A stretch of 64,000 nt of DNA. Source: Chamaesiphon sp041738715 (GTDB taxonomy: Bacteria; Cyanobacteriota; Cyanobacteriia; Cyanobacteriales; Chamaesiphonaceae). The DNA is taken from assembly GCA_041738715.1 (NCBI GenBank), contig JBGSPI010000095.1, positions 1 to 64,000 on the forward strand. The letters are read 5' to 3'. Position 1 is the first letter of the stretch. Every line of letters starts with the position of its first letter. The notes below the pieces were generated by a model that was given only the letters and a program-made list of their open reading frames with translations, did not search any database and was not told where the DNA came from. Shown piece after piece: positions 1-8,185 of the stretch. The position numbers and the translations under genes were made by a program.

Positions 1-688
1 CGCAATCGTGCTAAGGAGCGATTATGCTGACGTTCAGACTGATCTAACTTGCCCTGGCGAGGCTTTTTAGTCGGAAGACAACTATTAGGATGCAGTTTAG
101 CCAGCCCCTGATATCCTTTATCTGCCAAACACAACTGTTCGGGTAACATCGGTAATCGCTCTAACTTAAATAAGCGGAAATCATGAATGGTTCCTTTTCC
201 AAAAGCGGTACAAATTATTTGCCCTGTTCTTTGGTTGACGACTACTTGTGCCTTGAGTGTGTGATGCTTTTTCTTCCCACTGTAGTAAGTCTTTTGCTTT
301 TTTTTGGTCGTTCTATTGGACTTTCGGTCACATCAACTACGATTACTTGCCAATTATCAGCTTGCTGATAGAGTTGTTTTTTGCCTGGTAATCTAAATTT
401 ACCAGAGTCCATCAGTAACTTTTCTACTTTGCTAATGAGTCGGCATACTGCTGACTCACTTATATTCCAGCTTGTACCAATATGAAATTGAGTTCGATAT
501 TCTCTCCAATATTCTAGTACTACTAGTAACTGATCTTCTACACTGAGTTTGCACTGCCCACCTCTTTTTCCCCTTCGATCTAGGTGTGGTTTGAGTATTT
601 CAATCATTTGATTAAATGTTTCTATCTGCAATCCACATCTTCTTTTGAATGCTTCCGGCTTTAGCTGCTTTAGTTGTTCATAGGTCAT
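1..688 (-). mobile_element. IS5-family transposase, two frames joined by -1 frameshift (cut by left edge)
   Basis: This is a DDE transposase of a cyanobacterial IS5-type element. The first frame (688 down to a stop at 242) has an N-terminal helix-turn-helix region (about residues 15-95) and then the first catalytic Asp in VVDVTESPIERP. Just after that lies an uninterrupted run of eight A (plus-strand T-run near 298-305). Slipping back by one base there opens a second frame. It continues as KKQKTYYSGKKKHH, then TIHDFRLFK and LADKGYQG (second Asp), and is still open at base 1. Many IS5-group elements use programmed -1 frameshifting in this position, so the break is probably functional rather than a mutation. 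The C-terminus and one end of the element lie outside the window. Confidence 0.85.
298..305 (-). promoter_or_regulatory. slippery A8 tract, probable -1 frameshift site of the transposase
   Basis: On the minus strand the codons CCA AAA AAA AGC sit exactly where the first reading frame must pass into the second. The upstream frame ends at 242. The other frame carries the conserved second half of the transposase with no stop to the window edge. The homopolymer is a classical slippage signal. No pseudoknot was identified. Confidence 0.65.
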
Positions 689-735
689 GGTTTCTCCCCC
701 TTTTCTCTACTTCTACCCCAATTCTCCCTATTCAC

Positions 736-1170
736 GCAAGAGGTCTAGTGGATGTAGATATTCGGCTAGATCCAGAACCATCAGGAATTTTTCAAGCGAT
801 TGCCAAGCTGAAGCAAGAATTGAATATCAATATCAATATCGAATTTGCCTCCCCACAGGACTTATTGCCATCTCTTCCAGGATGGCGCGATCAAAGTGTG
901 TTCATTGGTAAACGAGGTCAAATTTCTTTCTATCACTATGATTTTACAGCCCAAGCTCTTGCTAAACTGTCCAGAGGATTTGATCGGGATATTAAAGATG
1001 TTGAAGCTATGTACGATCGGAAATTATTCTCTCTGAGCGAGCTAAACGATTGCTTTGAGGCGATTGCACCTGACATAATTCGATTTCCCTCTCTTAATGC
1101 TGATGTACTTAGAAACAGAGTCGAGAACTTCATCGATCGTTTTGAAGAGCGAGGGGCGGAGGATCGATGA
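736..1170 (+). pseudogene. nucleotidyltransferase-like (DUF6036/AbiEii type) gene, 5' end lost to the IS
   Basis: From about 740 the frame reads VDVDIRLDPEP, then FIGKRGQISFYHYDF, then ALAKLSRGFDRDIKDVEAM. This resembles the C-terminal two thirds of small nucleotidyltransferase-fold proteins (DUF6036/AbiEii-like), which are often found in toxin-antitoxin-like pairs. The normal N-terminus, with its Gly-Gly motif, is missing. The only upstream start codons lie inside the transposase gene on the opposite strand, so the IS appears to have landed in this gene. The exact junction (about 715-750) is not resolved. The 3' end overlaps the next gene by 4 bases, as in an operon. The family call comes from motif resemblance only. 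Confidence 0.6.
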
Positions 1171-1505
1171 TGAGTCTCAATGATTTGCCAGGAGCCGAAA
1201 TAATATTACCTGGATTAAGCGATCTTCACAGTGGTAATTCAAATACAATTGGGGCTTTACTAATTGCGATCGCCGCAACACGTTTAACTGAAGCAGGTTT
1301 AGATATTCAAAATTATCACTTAGCCCCAGAGCCAGAACTAACTTTGTATGCTCGTATCCAAAAAGAACGAGAAGATGCTTACCCCCACTACAATGCTTTG
1401 CTGAATCGCCTTAATAGTTTTTGCAATGCACTCGAACTCAATTACAAATATAAACTGTCTAACAATGCGTTGGAGCCGACATCTAAACGATCTTCAAAAG
1501 TTTAA
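1167..1505 (+). CDS. small conserved protein paired with the truncated nucleotidyltransferase
   Basis: This 112-residue protein has no signal peptide or membrane segment. Its ATG overlaps the stop of the truncated nucleotidyltransferase (ATGATGA), so the two were co-transcribed. It begins MMSLNDLPGAEIILPGL and has a central hydrophobic stretch GALLIAIAATRL. I do not recognise a catalytic motif. The pairing suggests it is the partner of a toxin-antitoxin-like module, but which member is toxic cannot be told. With its upstream gene broken by the IS it may no longer be expressed from its original promoter. The start could also be the second Met. Confidence 0.55.
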   Translation: MMSLNDLPGAEIILPGLSDLHSGNSNTIGALLIAIAATRLTEAGLDIQNYHLAPEPELTLYARIQKEREDAYPHYNALLNRLNSFCNALELNYKYKLSNNALEPTSKRSSKV

Positions 1506-1597
1506 TATTATTGGCGGCCGCTCAACTTCACCGTTGTATTTTGCGATCGGGATGGCATGAGATCGATCGAGCATGATTTTATAGGATTGATTAGATC

Positions 1598-1858
1598 TTA
1601 ATAGTGATATCGACAAGAAATAATAGTCAAGTACTCATCTTCCACGGCATAAACCAAACGATTTAGCTCATCAATTCGCCGCGACCAAAAACCAGCTAAA
1701 TTTTCGCGTAGGGGTTCTGGCTTACCAATACCTTCAAATGGTTCGCGCATCGTCGCCTCGATTAGTTTGTTAATTCTCTTGAGCGTCTTTTTATCTTGTG
1801 CCTGCCAATAAATATAACTATCCCAAACCTCATCTGTCCAAGCCAATTTTCTACTCAT
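1598..1858 (-). CDS. yoeB: Txe/YoeB family mRNA interferase toxin
   Basis: This 86-residue protein is a YoeB-type ribosome-dependent mRNA interferase, the toxin half of a type II module. Family marks are the WTDEVWDSYIYWQ start, GIGKPEPL around residues 44-50 (Glu48 matches the catalytic Glu of the family), SRRIDELNRLVY at 59-70, and the C-terminal YHY in which His85 and Tyr86 match known active-site residues. Length agrees with E. coli YoeB (84 aa). Its ATG overlaps the end of the antitoxin gene by 8 bases, the usual coupled arrangement. All active-site residues I can compare are present, so it looks intact. Confidence 0.92.
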   Translation of the reverse strand: MSRKLAWTDEVWDSYIYWQAQDKKTLKRINKLIEATMREPFEGIGKPEPLRENLAGFWSRRIDELNRLVYAVEDEYLTIISCRYHY

Positions 1859-2105
1859 TTAGTACATCTCGCACTACTGCTTTTCCTTGCTTAAACTGGG
1901 CGATCGATCGTTCTAAATGGGCAACGTTGGCTGGAGACTTTAATAAATGCACCGTTTCCATCAGACTATTAAACGATTCCAATGACATCACCACTACGTC
2001 ATCAGCATCCCGTCTAGTCACGATCGTATAATCTGCATCTTCAACTACTCGGTCTAGAACAGTTTTGAGGCTATTTCTGGCTTCACTGAAGGATACGACT
2101 TTCAT
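1851..2105 (-). CDS. yefM: YefM/Phd family antitoxin
   Basis: This is the antitoxin of the YoeB pair. The protein starting MKVVSFSEARNSLKTVLDRV has the Phd/YefM N-terminal DNA-binding fold, including the EARNSLK helix and the DADDVVVMSLESFNSL segment, followed by a toxin-binding tail. I chose the ATG at 2105 because it gives the family's standard start. An in-frame ATG five codons upstream lies inside a repeated sequence that is likely the operator. It precedes and overlaps yoeB by 8 bases. Autoregulation of the pair is expected from the family. Confidence 0.9.
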   Translation of the reverse strand: MKVVSFSEARNSLKTVLDRVVEDADYTIVTRRDADDVVVMSLESFNSLMETVHLLKSPANVAHLERSIAQFKQGKAVVRDVLNE

Positions 2106-2108
2106 ACA

Positions 2109-2132
2109 GTACTCGTACAACTACTGGTACAA
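2109..2132 (-). promoter_or_regulatory. tandem 12-bp repeat, candidate YefM/YoeB operator
   Basis: Immediately upstream of the yefM start, minus-strand TTGTACCAGTAG is followed directly by TTGTACGAGTAC, matching at 9-10 of 12 positions. YefM-type operators characterised in enterobacteria also contain TGTACA-like cores next to the promoter. The operator role is inferred from this and from position. Confidence 0.4.
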
Positions 2133-2238
2133 GTATAGCAGACTATCTTGCATATTAAAGGTAATCGACAATAACTGGGTATTTTATAGTTAGGTAAAGC
2201 AATAAAATAGCCGTCACCTTAATGCAGGAGAATAGTCA

Positions 2239-2403
2239 GTGAAATTACCAGAACCCCAAACAAGAACATTTAGTAGCTTAGTTGGCGAAATTGAGAAACG
2301 TCAAATTAAGATTCCACAATTTTAGAGAGACTTTGTTTGGAAAATTCAAAAATCAGCCAGTTTGATTGATAGTATTGTTAGACAATCAGGATATTTTTGT
2401 TAA
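2239..2403 (+). pseudogene. DUF262 (GmrSD-type) N-terminal fragment with internal stop
   Basis: A GTG-started frame reads VKLPEPQTRTFSSLV, then EKRQIKIPQF, an in-frame TAG at 2323-2325, and RDFVWKIQKSASLIDSI, ending at TAA 2401. IPQFQRDFVW followed by a (K)SA.L.DSI helix is the hallmark of DUF262 domains found in GmrSD-type restriction enzymes. The stop replaces the expected Gln (CAG to TAG). The rest of the gene, normally several hundred codons, is absent. This is a decayed remnant of a defence-type gene. Confidence 0.6.
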
Positions 2404-2575
2404 CGTTAGTGAAAGAAAATTAAGCATCTTTGTGGTTACGAATCAGATCTTCAGTCCCTTGCAAATCATGCTTCGGACTTGCACGGCATAGATCTTCTTG
2501 CGAACATCTACGCTGTGCTGTAGGCGATTAGGCTAAAATGACGATCGATTCAAATGTTTGAGATCCGATCGAGTT

Positions 2576-3775
2576 ATGGAAGCCACACCCAGTCAAATCA
2601 GTCAAGCGGTTCAAAATCTCTACGATACCTATCCATTCCCCCCCGAACCGCTCCTGGACGAACCGCCCCCAGGTTTTAACTGGCGGTGGGATTGGCAAGC
2701 AGCATACCACTTTTGTACCGGACAGATGCCCAAACGCCAGGATGTTCGGATTCTTGATGCTGGTTGTGGTACGGGAGTCAGTACGGATAGTCTAGTTCAT
2801 CTCAATCCCCACGCTCACGTCACGGCGATCGATCTTAGTCCCGGCGCGCTGAAAGTCGCCCAGGAACGGTGTCAAAGATCCGGTGCTAACAGAGTAGAAT
2901 TTCACCATCTTAGTCTATTCGATGTTGACCAGCTACCAGGGCAATTTGACCTAATTAACTCGGTTGGCGTGCTCCACCATACCCCTGACCCAATTCGGGG
3001 CATTCAAGCTCTAGCGGGCAAATTAGCCCCTGGTGGGTTGATGCACATTTTCGTTTATGGTGAGTTGGGGCGGTGGGAAATTAAACTAATGCAACAAGCC
3101 ATCTCGATGCTGCAAGGCGAAAAACGCGGTGACTATCAAGACGGCGTAAAAATTGGTCGCTCAGTATTTGCCTCACTGCCGGAAAACAATCGACTAGTTA
3201 AACGGGAAAAAGAACGCTGGGCGATCGAAAATCACAAAGATGAATGCTTCGCTGATATGTACGTTCATCCCCAGGAAATTGACTATAACATCGACACATT
3301 ATTTGAATTAATCGATGCTTCTGGATTAGAATTTATCGGCTTTTCTAATCCTGAATTTTGGAATTTAGAGCGACTCCTAAATAAAGCACCAGAAGCCCTA
3401 ATTAGAGCCAAATCTCTAGATACTCGCGCCCAATATCGCCTGATCGAACTCCTCGATCCAGACGTTGCTCATTATGAATTTTTCTTGGCTAAACCGCCAT
3501 TACCAAACTGGATAGATTGGTCGCAGGATGAACTGCTACTCCAAGCAATTCCCCACCGTCATCCCTCGATCGAAGGTTGGGAAAGTCGGAACGTATTTAA
3601 CTATAATTGGCAATTGATTAATCTGACGGATCTTGAATTTGCCTTCATGCAAATTTGTGATACTAATCAAACAAATCAACTAACAACTGCCGAGATTTTA
3701 ACAACCCTAAATTTCTCGATCGATAACGTCCGCTCCCTCCTGAAAAATAAACTGATCATGTTGCAAATTAAATAG
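2576..3775 (+). CDS. class I SAM-dependent methyltransferase
   Basis: This 399-residue protein has a Rossmann methyltransferase core. SAM-binding motif I is LDAGCGTGVST (near residue 63), an acidic strand end follows at TAIDLSPGAL, and a motif-IV-like INSVGVLHH comes next. The N-terminus, LYDTYPFPPEPLLDEPPPG, is shared with a group of cyanobacterial methyltransferases of unknown substrate. The C-terminal 200 residues are specific to that group, and I see no known recognition domain. The ATG at 2576 is preferred over one six codons upstream because it gives the shorter start seen in relatives. It is a stand-alone gene 34 bases before tgt on the same strand. Substrate unknown. Confidence 0.75.
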   Translation: MEATPSQISQAVQNLYDTYPFPPEPLLDEPPPGFNWRWDWQAAYHFCTGQMPKRQDVRILDAGCGTGVSTDSLVHLNPHAHVTAIDLSPGALKVAQERCQRSGANRVEFHHLSLFDVDQLPGQFDLINSVGVLHHTPDPIRGIQALAGKLAPGGLMHIFVYGELGRWEIKLMQQAISMLQGEKRGDYQDGVKIGRSVFASLPENNRLVKREKERWAIENHKDECFADMYVHPQEIDYNIDTLFELIDASGLEFIGFSNPEFWNLERLLNKAPEALIRAKSLDTRAQYRLIELLDPDVAHYEFFLAKPPLPNWIDWSQDELLLQAIPHRHPSIEGWESRNVFNYNWQLINLTDLEFAFMQICDTNQTNQLTTAEILTTLNFSIDNVRSLLKNKLIMLQIK

Positions 3776-3809
3776 TCTCAGTCTCAATCCCAATCCCAGA
3801 TCTTCAACC

Positions 3810-4958
3810 TTGAACCACCCACCAAACTTCGCCTTCGACTGTCACGCTAAATGTAGTCACACCCATGCCCGTGCCGGTGTATTTCACACCCCACATGGTA
3901 TCGTCGAAACTCCTAGATTTATGCCCGTCGGCACCACCGCCGCCGTTAAAACCCTCACCCCTGCCCATCTGGCAGATGCACAGGCACAAATGGTGCTAGC
4001 TAACACCTATCACCTGCACCTCCGCCCCGGCGAAGATGTAATTAAAGAGGCCGGTGGATTGCATAAATTCATGGGCTGGAAAGGCCCGATGTTGACTGAT
4101 TCAGGCGGTTTCCAAGTCTTCAGCCTCAGTAAAATGCGGAAAATTACTGAGGAAGGAGTCACCTTCAAATCACCGCTGGATGGGCGGATGATTTTTATCT
4201 CTCCCGAAAAATCGATCGAAATTCAAAATGCCCTGGGTGCTGATGTGATTATGGCATTCGATGAATGTCCTCCCTATCCAGCCAGTCGGGAAGCAGTTGT
4301 CGCCGCCACCGAACGCACTTATCGGTGGCTAGAACGCTGTATCACAGCCCATCAACGCCCCGAAGACCAGGCATTATTCCCGATCGTCCAAGGGGGCGTA
4401 CACCTCGATTTACGGGCAGAAACAGCCAAATCACTCCAAGATTTTGATGTCCACGGTTATGCCATTGGCGGGGTAAGTGTGGGCGAACCTGCCCATTTTA
4501 TTCACAAAATTGTGCGGGCTACGGCACCATTATTACCCGGAAATAAACCGCGTTATTTAATGGGTGTAGGTACATACAAAGAAATGGCAATTGCCATTGC
4601 TAGTGGAGTTGATTTATTTGATTGTGTTATCCCCACTCGCGTTGCCAGACACGGTGCCGCCTTCGTACGTGGCGAACGATGGAATCTAAAAAATGCTCCG
4701 TTCAAACGTGATTTTAGACCCCTAGATGAGACTTGTCCTTGTTATACCTGCCAGAACTTTAGTCGCGCCTATCTCAGCCATCTAGTTCGGTGTGGTGAAA
4801 TTACTGGTTTTACCCTGTTATCGCTGCACAATATTACTGAATTAATCCGCTTTACACAACAGATTCGTGATGCAATATTACGCGATCGATTTATGGAAGA
4901 GTTTGGTCACTGGCTAACTAGTGAGGAGCCGGAGGACGAAGTAATCGTTACGGTCTAA
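3810..4958 (+). CDS. tgt: queuine/preQ1 tRNA-guanine transglycosylase
   Basis: This enzyme exchanges guanine-34 of GUN-anticodon tRNAs for preQ1, a step of queuosine synthesis in the cytoplasm. The 382-residue protein shows the TIM-barrel signatures RFMPVGTTAAVKTLTP, LTDSGGFQVFSL (Asp97 of the base-binding site), the GGVSVGEP loop, the catalytic-Asp region DLFDCVIPTR, and the zinc site CPCYTCQ followed by a downstream His. Length matches the family (about 370-380). The start is probably TTG at 3810, since no ATG precedes the conserved N-terminus. queC of the same pathway lies at 47.9 kb, so the two steps are encoded but not clustered. Confidence 0.95.
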   Translation: MNHPPNFAFDCHAKCSHTHARAGVFHTPHGIVETPRFMPVGTTAAVKTLTPAHLADAQAQMVLANTYHLHLRPGEDVIKEAGGLHKFMGWKGPMLTDSGGFQVFSLSKMRKITEEGVTFKSPLDGRMIFISPEKSIEIQNALGADVIMAFDECPPYPASREAVVAATERTYRWLERCITAHQRPEDQALFPIVQGGVHLDLRAETAKSLQDFDVHGYAIGGVSVGEPAHFIHKIVRATAPLLPGNKPRYLMGVGTYKEMAIAIASGVDLFDCVIPTRVARHGAAFVRGERWNLKNAPFKRDFRPLDETCPCYTCQNFSRAYLSHLVRCGEITGFTLLSLHNITELIRFTQQIRDAILRDRFMEEFGHWLTSEEPEDEVIVTV

Positions 4959-5026
4959 CTCGGAGTCTTTAGCTCTTTTTCGTCTAAAATAATAACGATC
5001 TCACCACCCTCATACTGCTGCTACTA

Positions 5027-6424
5027 ATGGATAATTACCGAATTGAGAAAGACTCGATGGGCGAACGTCAGATCCCCGAATCTGCTTATTATGGCATCCA
5101 AACTCTACGGGCGATCGAGAATTTTCCCATTAGTGGTTTGAAACCACTAGCTACCTACGTTGATGCTTGTATTTTAATCAAAAAAGCCGCCGCGATCGCT
5201 AATGGTCAATTAGGTTGTATTAGCAGTGAATTGAGTCAATCAATTGTCCAAGCAGCAGATGAGATTTTAACAGGGAAGTTGCGCGAGCAATTTGTGGTGG
5301 ATATCTACCAAGCTGGGGCGGGGACTTCGCACCACATGAATGTGAATGAGGTATTAGCTAACCGCGCGCTGGAATTGCTCGGCGATGTCAAAGGTAATTA
5401 TCAGCGGGTGAGTCCCAACGACCATGTGAATTACGGTCAGTCTACCAATGATGTGATTCCCACAGCCATTCGGGTGGGCGGATTATTAGCCCTAACGCAC
5501 ACTCTATATCCTGCGCTAGAGAGTGCGATCGCCGCACTGGACCAAAAAGCGGTAGAATTTCACTCGATCGTCAAATCTGGACGGACTCACATGCAGGATG
5601 CTGTGCCTGTGCGGTTGGGGGATAGTTTTGGCGCATTCGCCCAGATTTTTCGCGAACATCAGGTGCGGATTCAGACAGCGGCGACGGATTTGACGAGATT
5701 GGGTTTGGGTGGTAGTGCAGCGGGAACGGGGATGAATACTCATCCGGCATATCGATCTCAAGTTGCCCAGATTCTGGGAGAATTAATCGGGCAACCCCTG
5801 ACCGTCGCCCCCCATCTGATGGCAGCCATGCAGAGTATGGCACCGTTTGTTAATGTCTCTGGTAGTTTGCGAAATCTCGCCGCAGACTGCGTGAAAATCT
5901 CCCATGACCTGCGCTTGATGGATTCAGGCCCAAAAACAGGTTTGAAGGAAATTCAACTGCCTCCCGTCCAACCTGGTTCGTCGATCATGCCAGGGAAATA
6001 TAATCCGGTGATGGCGGAAATGATGTCGATGGTTTGTTTTCAGGTGATGGGATTCGATCGGTCGATCGAAATGTGTGCCCAAGCCGGACAATTAGAATTA
6101 AATGTGATGATGCCGTTAATTGCCTATGATTTGATTCATAGTATCGAGATTTTGGGCAAGGCAATTCAAGCTCTCACGGATCAGTGTATTGTCGGCATTA
6201 CCGCCAATCAACAACGGTGTCGGGACTATGCCGAGGGGAGTCTCGCCCTCGTCACGGCTCTAAATACCCATATCGGGTATCTGAATGCGGCAAATGTAGC
6301 CAAGGAGTCTCTAGCTACAGGTAAATCACTCCGGCAAATTGTATTGGAGCAGCAATTAATGGAGCCGGAGTTATTGGCGCAGGTACTAGATCTAGAAGGG
6401 ATGAGTCAATTACCGGAAAATTAA
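5027..6424 (+). CDS. aspA: aspartate ammonia-lyase (aspartase/fumarase family)
   Basis: A 465-residue lyase that should interconvert aspartate with fumarate plus ammonia. It begins YRIEKDSMGERQIPESAYYGIQ, which is closer to aspartases than to fumarase C. Family signatures are GAGTSHHMNVNEV, the SGRTHMQDAVPV helix, and the active-site loop GSSIMPGKYNPV with the catalytic Ser. The usual Val in MPGKVNP is Tyr here, an uncommon change next to the substrate. Length fits the family (about 460-470). It is followed by heme oxygenase after a 143-base gap. Class II fumarase or a related lyase remains possible. Confidence 0.75.
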   Translation: MDNYRIEKDSMGERQIPESAYYGIQTLRAIENFPISGLKPLATYVDACILIKKAAAIANGQLGCISSELSQSIVQAADEILTGKLREQFVVDIYQAGAGTSHHMNVNEVLANRALELLGDVKGNYQRVSPNDHVNYGQSTNDVIPTAIRVGGLLALTHTLYPALESAIAALDQKAVEFHSIVKSGRTHMQDAVPVRLGDSFGAFAQIFREHQVRIQTAATDLTRLGLGGSAAGTGMNTHPAYRSQVAQILGELIGQPLTVAPHLMAAMQSMAPFVNVSGSLRNLAADCVKISHDLRLMDSGPKTGLKEIQLPPVQPGSSIMPGKYNPVMAEMMSMVCFQVMGFDRSIEMCAQAGQLELNVMMPLIAYDLIHSIEILGKAIQALTDQCIVGITANQQRCRDYAEGSLALVTALNTHIGYLNAANVAKESLATGKSLRQIVLEQQLMEPELLAQVLDLEGMSQLPEN

Positions 6425-6567
6425 AGGTGGTCATTCAAGTCAATGACTGCACATCATCCGTTCGACCCCGATCGAATGTAGTACTAGTCACAAATCTTAA
6501 TAGAAATTCTTATCAAATTATCCTAAGCTATCTAAATTAGTGGGTATTTATATTCGGAAATTTTAAT

Positions 6568-7284
6568 ATGACTTCTAATTTAGCTACCAAATTGCGTGAG
6601 GGCACCAAGAAATCCCATAGCATGGCTGAAAATACTGGATTTATCGCCTGCTTTCTCAAGGGAACTGTTGAGAAAAAATCCTATCGGAAGCTCGTCACCA
6701 ATCTCTACTTTGTCTACTCAGCGATGGAAGAAGAGATGCACAAGCACGCCAACGATCCGATCTTATCGAAAGTCTTTTTCCCTGAACTCGATCGCAAAGC
6801 TGCCTTAGAAACAGATTTAGCCTTTTACTACGGTGCTAACTGGAAAGAGCAAGTAGCTCCATCCGCAGCGACTGAAAAGTACGTCGCACGGATTCACGAA
6901 GTCGCCAACACAGACCCCGCGCTGATGGTAGCACACCTTTACACCCGCTACCTAGGGGATCTATCCGGCGGTCAAATCCTCAAAAAAATTGCCCAAAATG
7001 CCATGAATCTAACCGATGGGGAAGGCACGGCATTTTATGAGTTTGCCCAGATTCCTGACGAAAAGGTGTTTAAGGCTAATTATCGTCAGGTGATGAATGA
7101 GTTACCCATCGATGAGGCAAAAGCCGATGAGGTGGTTGAAGAAGCTAATGCCGCTTTTGCCATGAACATGACTATGTTTAAGGAACTCGAAGGAAATCTA
7201 ATTAAAGCAATTGGGGTTCAATTATTCAATCTCCTCACGCGCAAACGCAATCAGGGCGGAAATGAGCTAGCAACGGCGGAGTAG
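6568..7284 (+). CDS. ho1: heme oxygenase, biliverdin-producing
   Basis: This enzyme opens heme to biliverdin IX-alpha, CO and iron using ferredoxin electrons. It is the first step toward phycobilin chromophores in cyanobacteria. The 238-residue protein matches cyanobacterial HO1 in length. The proximal heme ligand is His17 in TKKSHSMAEN, and the distal helix with the flexible Gly pair is YTRYLGDLSGGQ. The start is the ATG giving MTSNLATKLREGTKK, the standard N-terminus. It stands alone. Iron-uptake genes and a bilin-type GAF kinase occur elsewhere in the window, but nothing in the sequence links their regulation. Confidence 0.96.
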   Translation: MTSNLATKLREGTKKSHSMAENTGFIACFLKGTVEKKSYRKLVTNLYFVYSAMEEEMHKHANDPILSKVFFPELDRKAALETDLAFYYGANWKEQVAPSAATEKYVARIHEVANTDPALMVAHLYTRYLGDLSGGQILKKIAQNAMNLTDGEGTAFYEFAQIPDEKVFKANYRQVMNELPIDEAKADEVVEEANAAFAMNMTMFKELEGNLIKAIGVQLFNLLTRKRNQGGNELATAE

Positions 7285-7327
7285 GGGAAAGGAAAAAGGA
7301 AAAGGATAGTTCGCTATCCCTCCACAC

Positions 7328-7756
7328 CTAACCCTTAACCCCTAAACTAAACTCACTCCACCGCCGACTGATTTGTTGATAGCAGTCAGGCGGTGGAACC
7401 TTGAGACGTTGACACCAGCCAATATCGACATTTATACCAGACTCTAGTGCGAAAATAAGTTCCGTAGCTGGTTGGTAAGTACTAACAGCAGGCAAGATTG
7501 ACTCGATCGCAAGTTCCGGCACCAGCCATTCTTGGAGATAGAGTGGTAGTTGCAGTTGGGGGATATAACGAAAATTGAGACTTCGATCGATCGACTCCCG
7601 ACAGTAGTAGTCAGAGCCATCCTCAACCGGGAGATTGCTACTAACCACTACAACGCCGCGATCACAATTTAAGTAGCCTTGCCAAGCATAATACCCCACC
7701 CACAGGAAGTTTTGAGCAAAGATATCCCCCTGCCGACCTTGATTATAATGTCTCAT
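7328..7756 (-). CDS. conserved protein of unknown function, second gene of the B12-riboswitch operon
   Basis: This 142-residue soluble protein has no signal peptide or membrane segment. It is rich in aromatic residues (FLWVGYYAWQGYLNC near the N-terminus) and also has DYYCRESIDRSLNFRYIP and PPPDCYQQISRRWSEF. I recognise no family. Its ATG lies inside the last 14 bases of the DUF1636 gene, so translation is probably coupled and both genes fall under the upstream cobalamin riboswitch. By context it may take part in cobalamin or metal homeostasis, but this is guilt by association only. Confidence 0.6.
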   Translation of the reverse strand: MRHYNQGRQGDIFAQNFLWVGYYAWQGYLNCDRGVVVVSSNLPVEDGSDYYCRESIDRSLNFRYIPQLQLPLYLQEWLVPELAIESILPAVSTYQPATELIFALESGINVDIGWCQRLKVPPPDCYQQISRRWSEFSLGVKG

Positions 7757-8156
7757 GAGTTTGCGACGAGAGGGTGAGTGGGGGGATTTTGGCGAGGATA
7801 CCTTGCTTCAGTGGCGCAGGACGTTCTGCCCAGGGTAGCACGCCAGTAGGATGGTGATAGTATTTAACGGCACAATCAAGAATATTAGTCAAGTGAATCT
7901 GCGAATCACTAGCCGAGATATCACCGAATAAATAGGTATGCTTACCCGCTGCGGCAAAGGAAATTGCACAAGACCGACTGCAAGCACTCATACACCCAAC
8001 TGATTGGATTGGAAACTCATTTGCCAAATCCCAGTTTTGGTGCAGGGTTTGCAACTCCTGGAGCAGTCGTTCGCCTTCACTTGTACCGACGCGCTGACCA
8101 TCATGCCACTTACTGCCGCAAGTAGCACAAACAAATAGACAATGTTGTGGGTTCAC
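7743..8156 (-). CDS. DUF1636 predicted metal-binding protein
   Basis: This 137-residue protein matches DUF1636, a thioredoxin-like ferredoxin-type family predicted to bind metal. It has an N-terminal CATCGSKW and a second cluster GCMSACSRSCAISF, giving five cysteines in the spacing of a thioredoxin-fold [2Fe-2S]-like site. The C-terminal half contains the RPAPLKQGILAKIPP segment typical of the family. Members are repeatedly found beside cobalamin or cobalt genes, and here the gene sits directly behind a cobalamin riboswitch. It overlaps the next gene by 14 bases. Biochemical function is unknown. The start is the ATG 30 or so bases after the riboswitch. Confidence 0.85.
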   Translation of the reverse strand: MNPQHCLFVCATCGSKWHDGQRVGTSEGERLLQELQTLHQNWDLANEFPIQSVGCMSACSRSCAISFAAAGKHTYLFGDISASDSQIHLTNILDCAVKYYHHPTGVLPWAERPAPLKQGILAKIPPLTLSSQTHETL

Positions 8157-8185
8157 CTAATACCTCGTAGGTTAATTGACCGATA

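Noticed and set aside
649..735. ATG-started extension of the nucleotidyltransferase frame into the IS
   Set aside because: The first ~25 codons are the antisense of the transposase gene and its upstream region, so this is not the native N-terminus.
5516..5843. two overlapping minus-strand ORFs inside aspA
   Set aside because: They are shadow frames opposite a conserved enzyme and lack ribosome-binding sites or family motifs.
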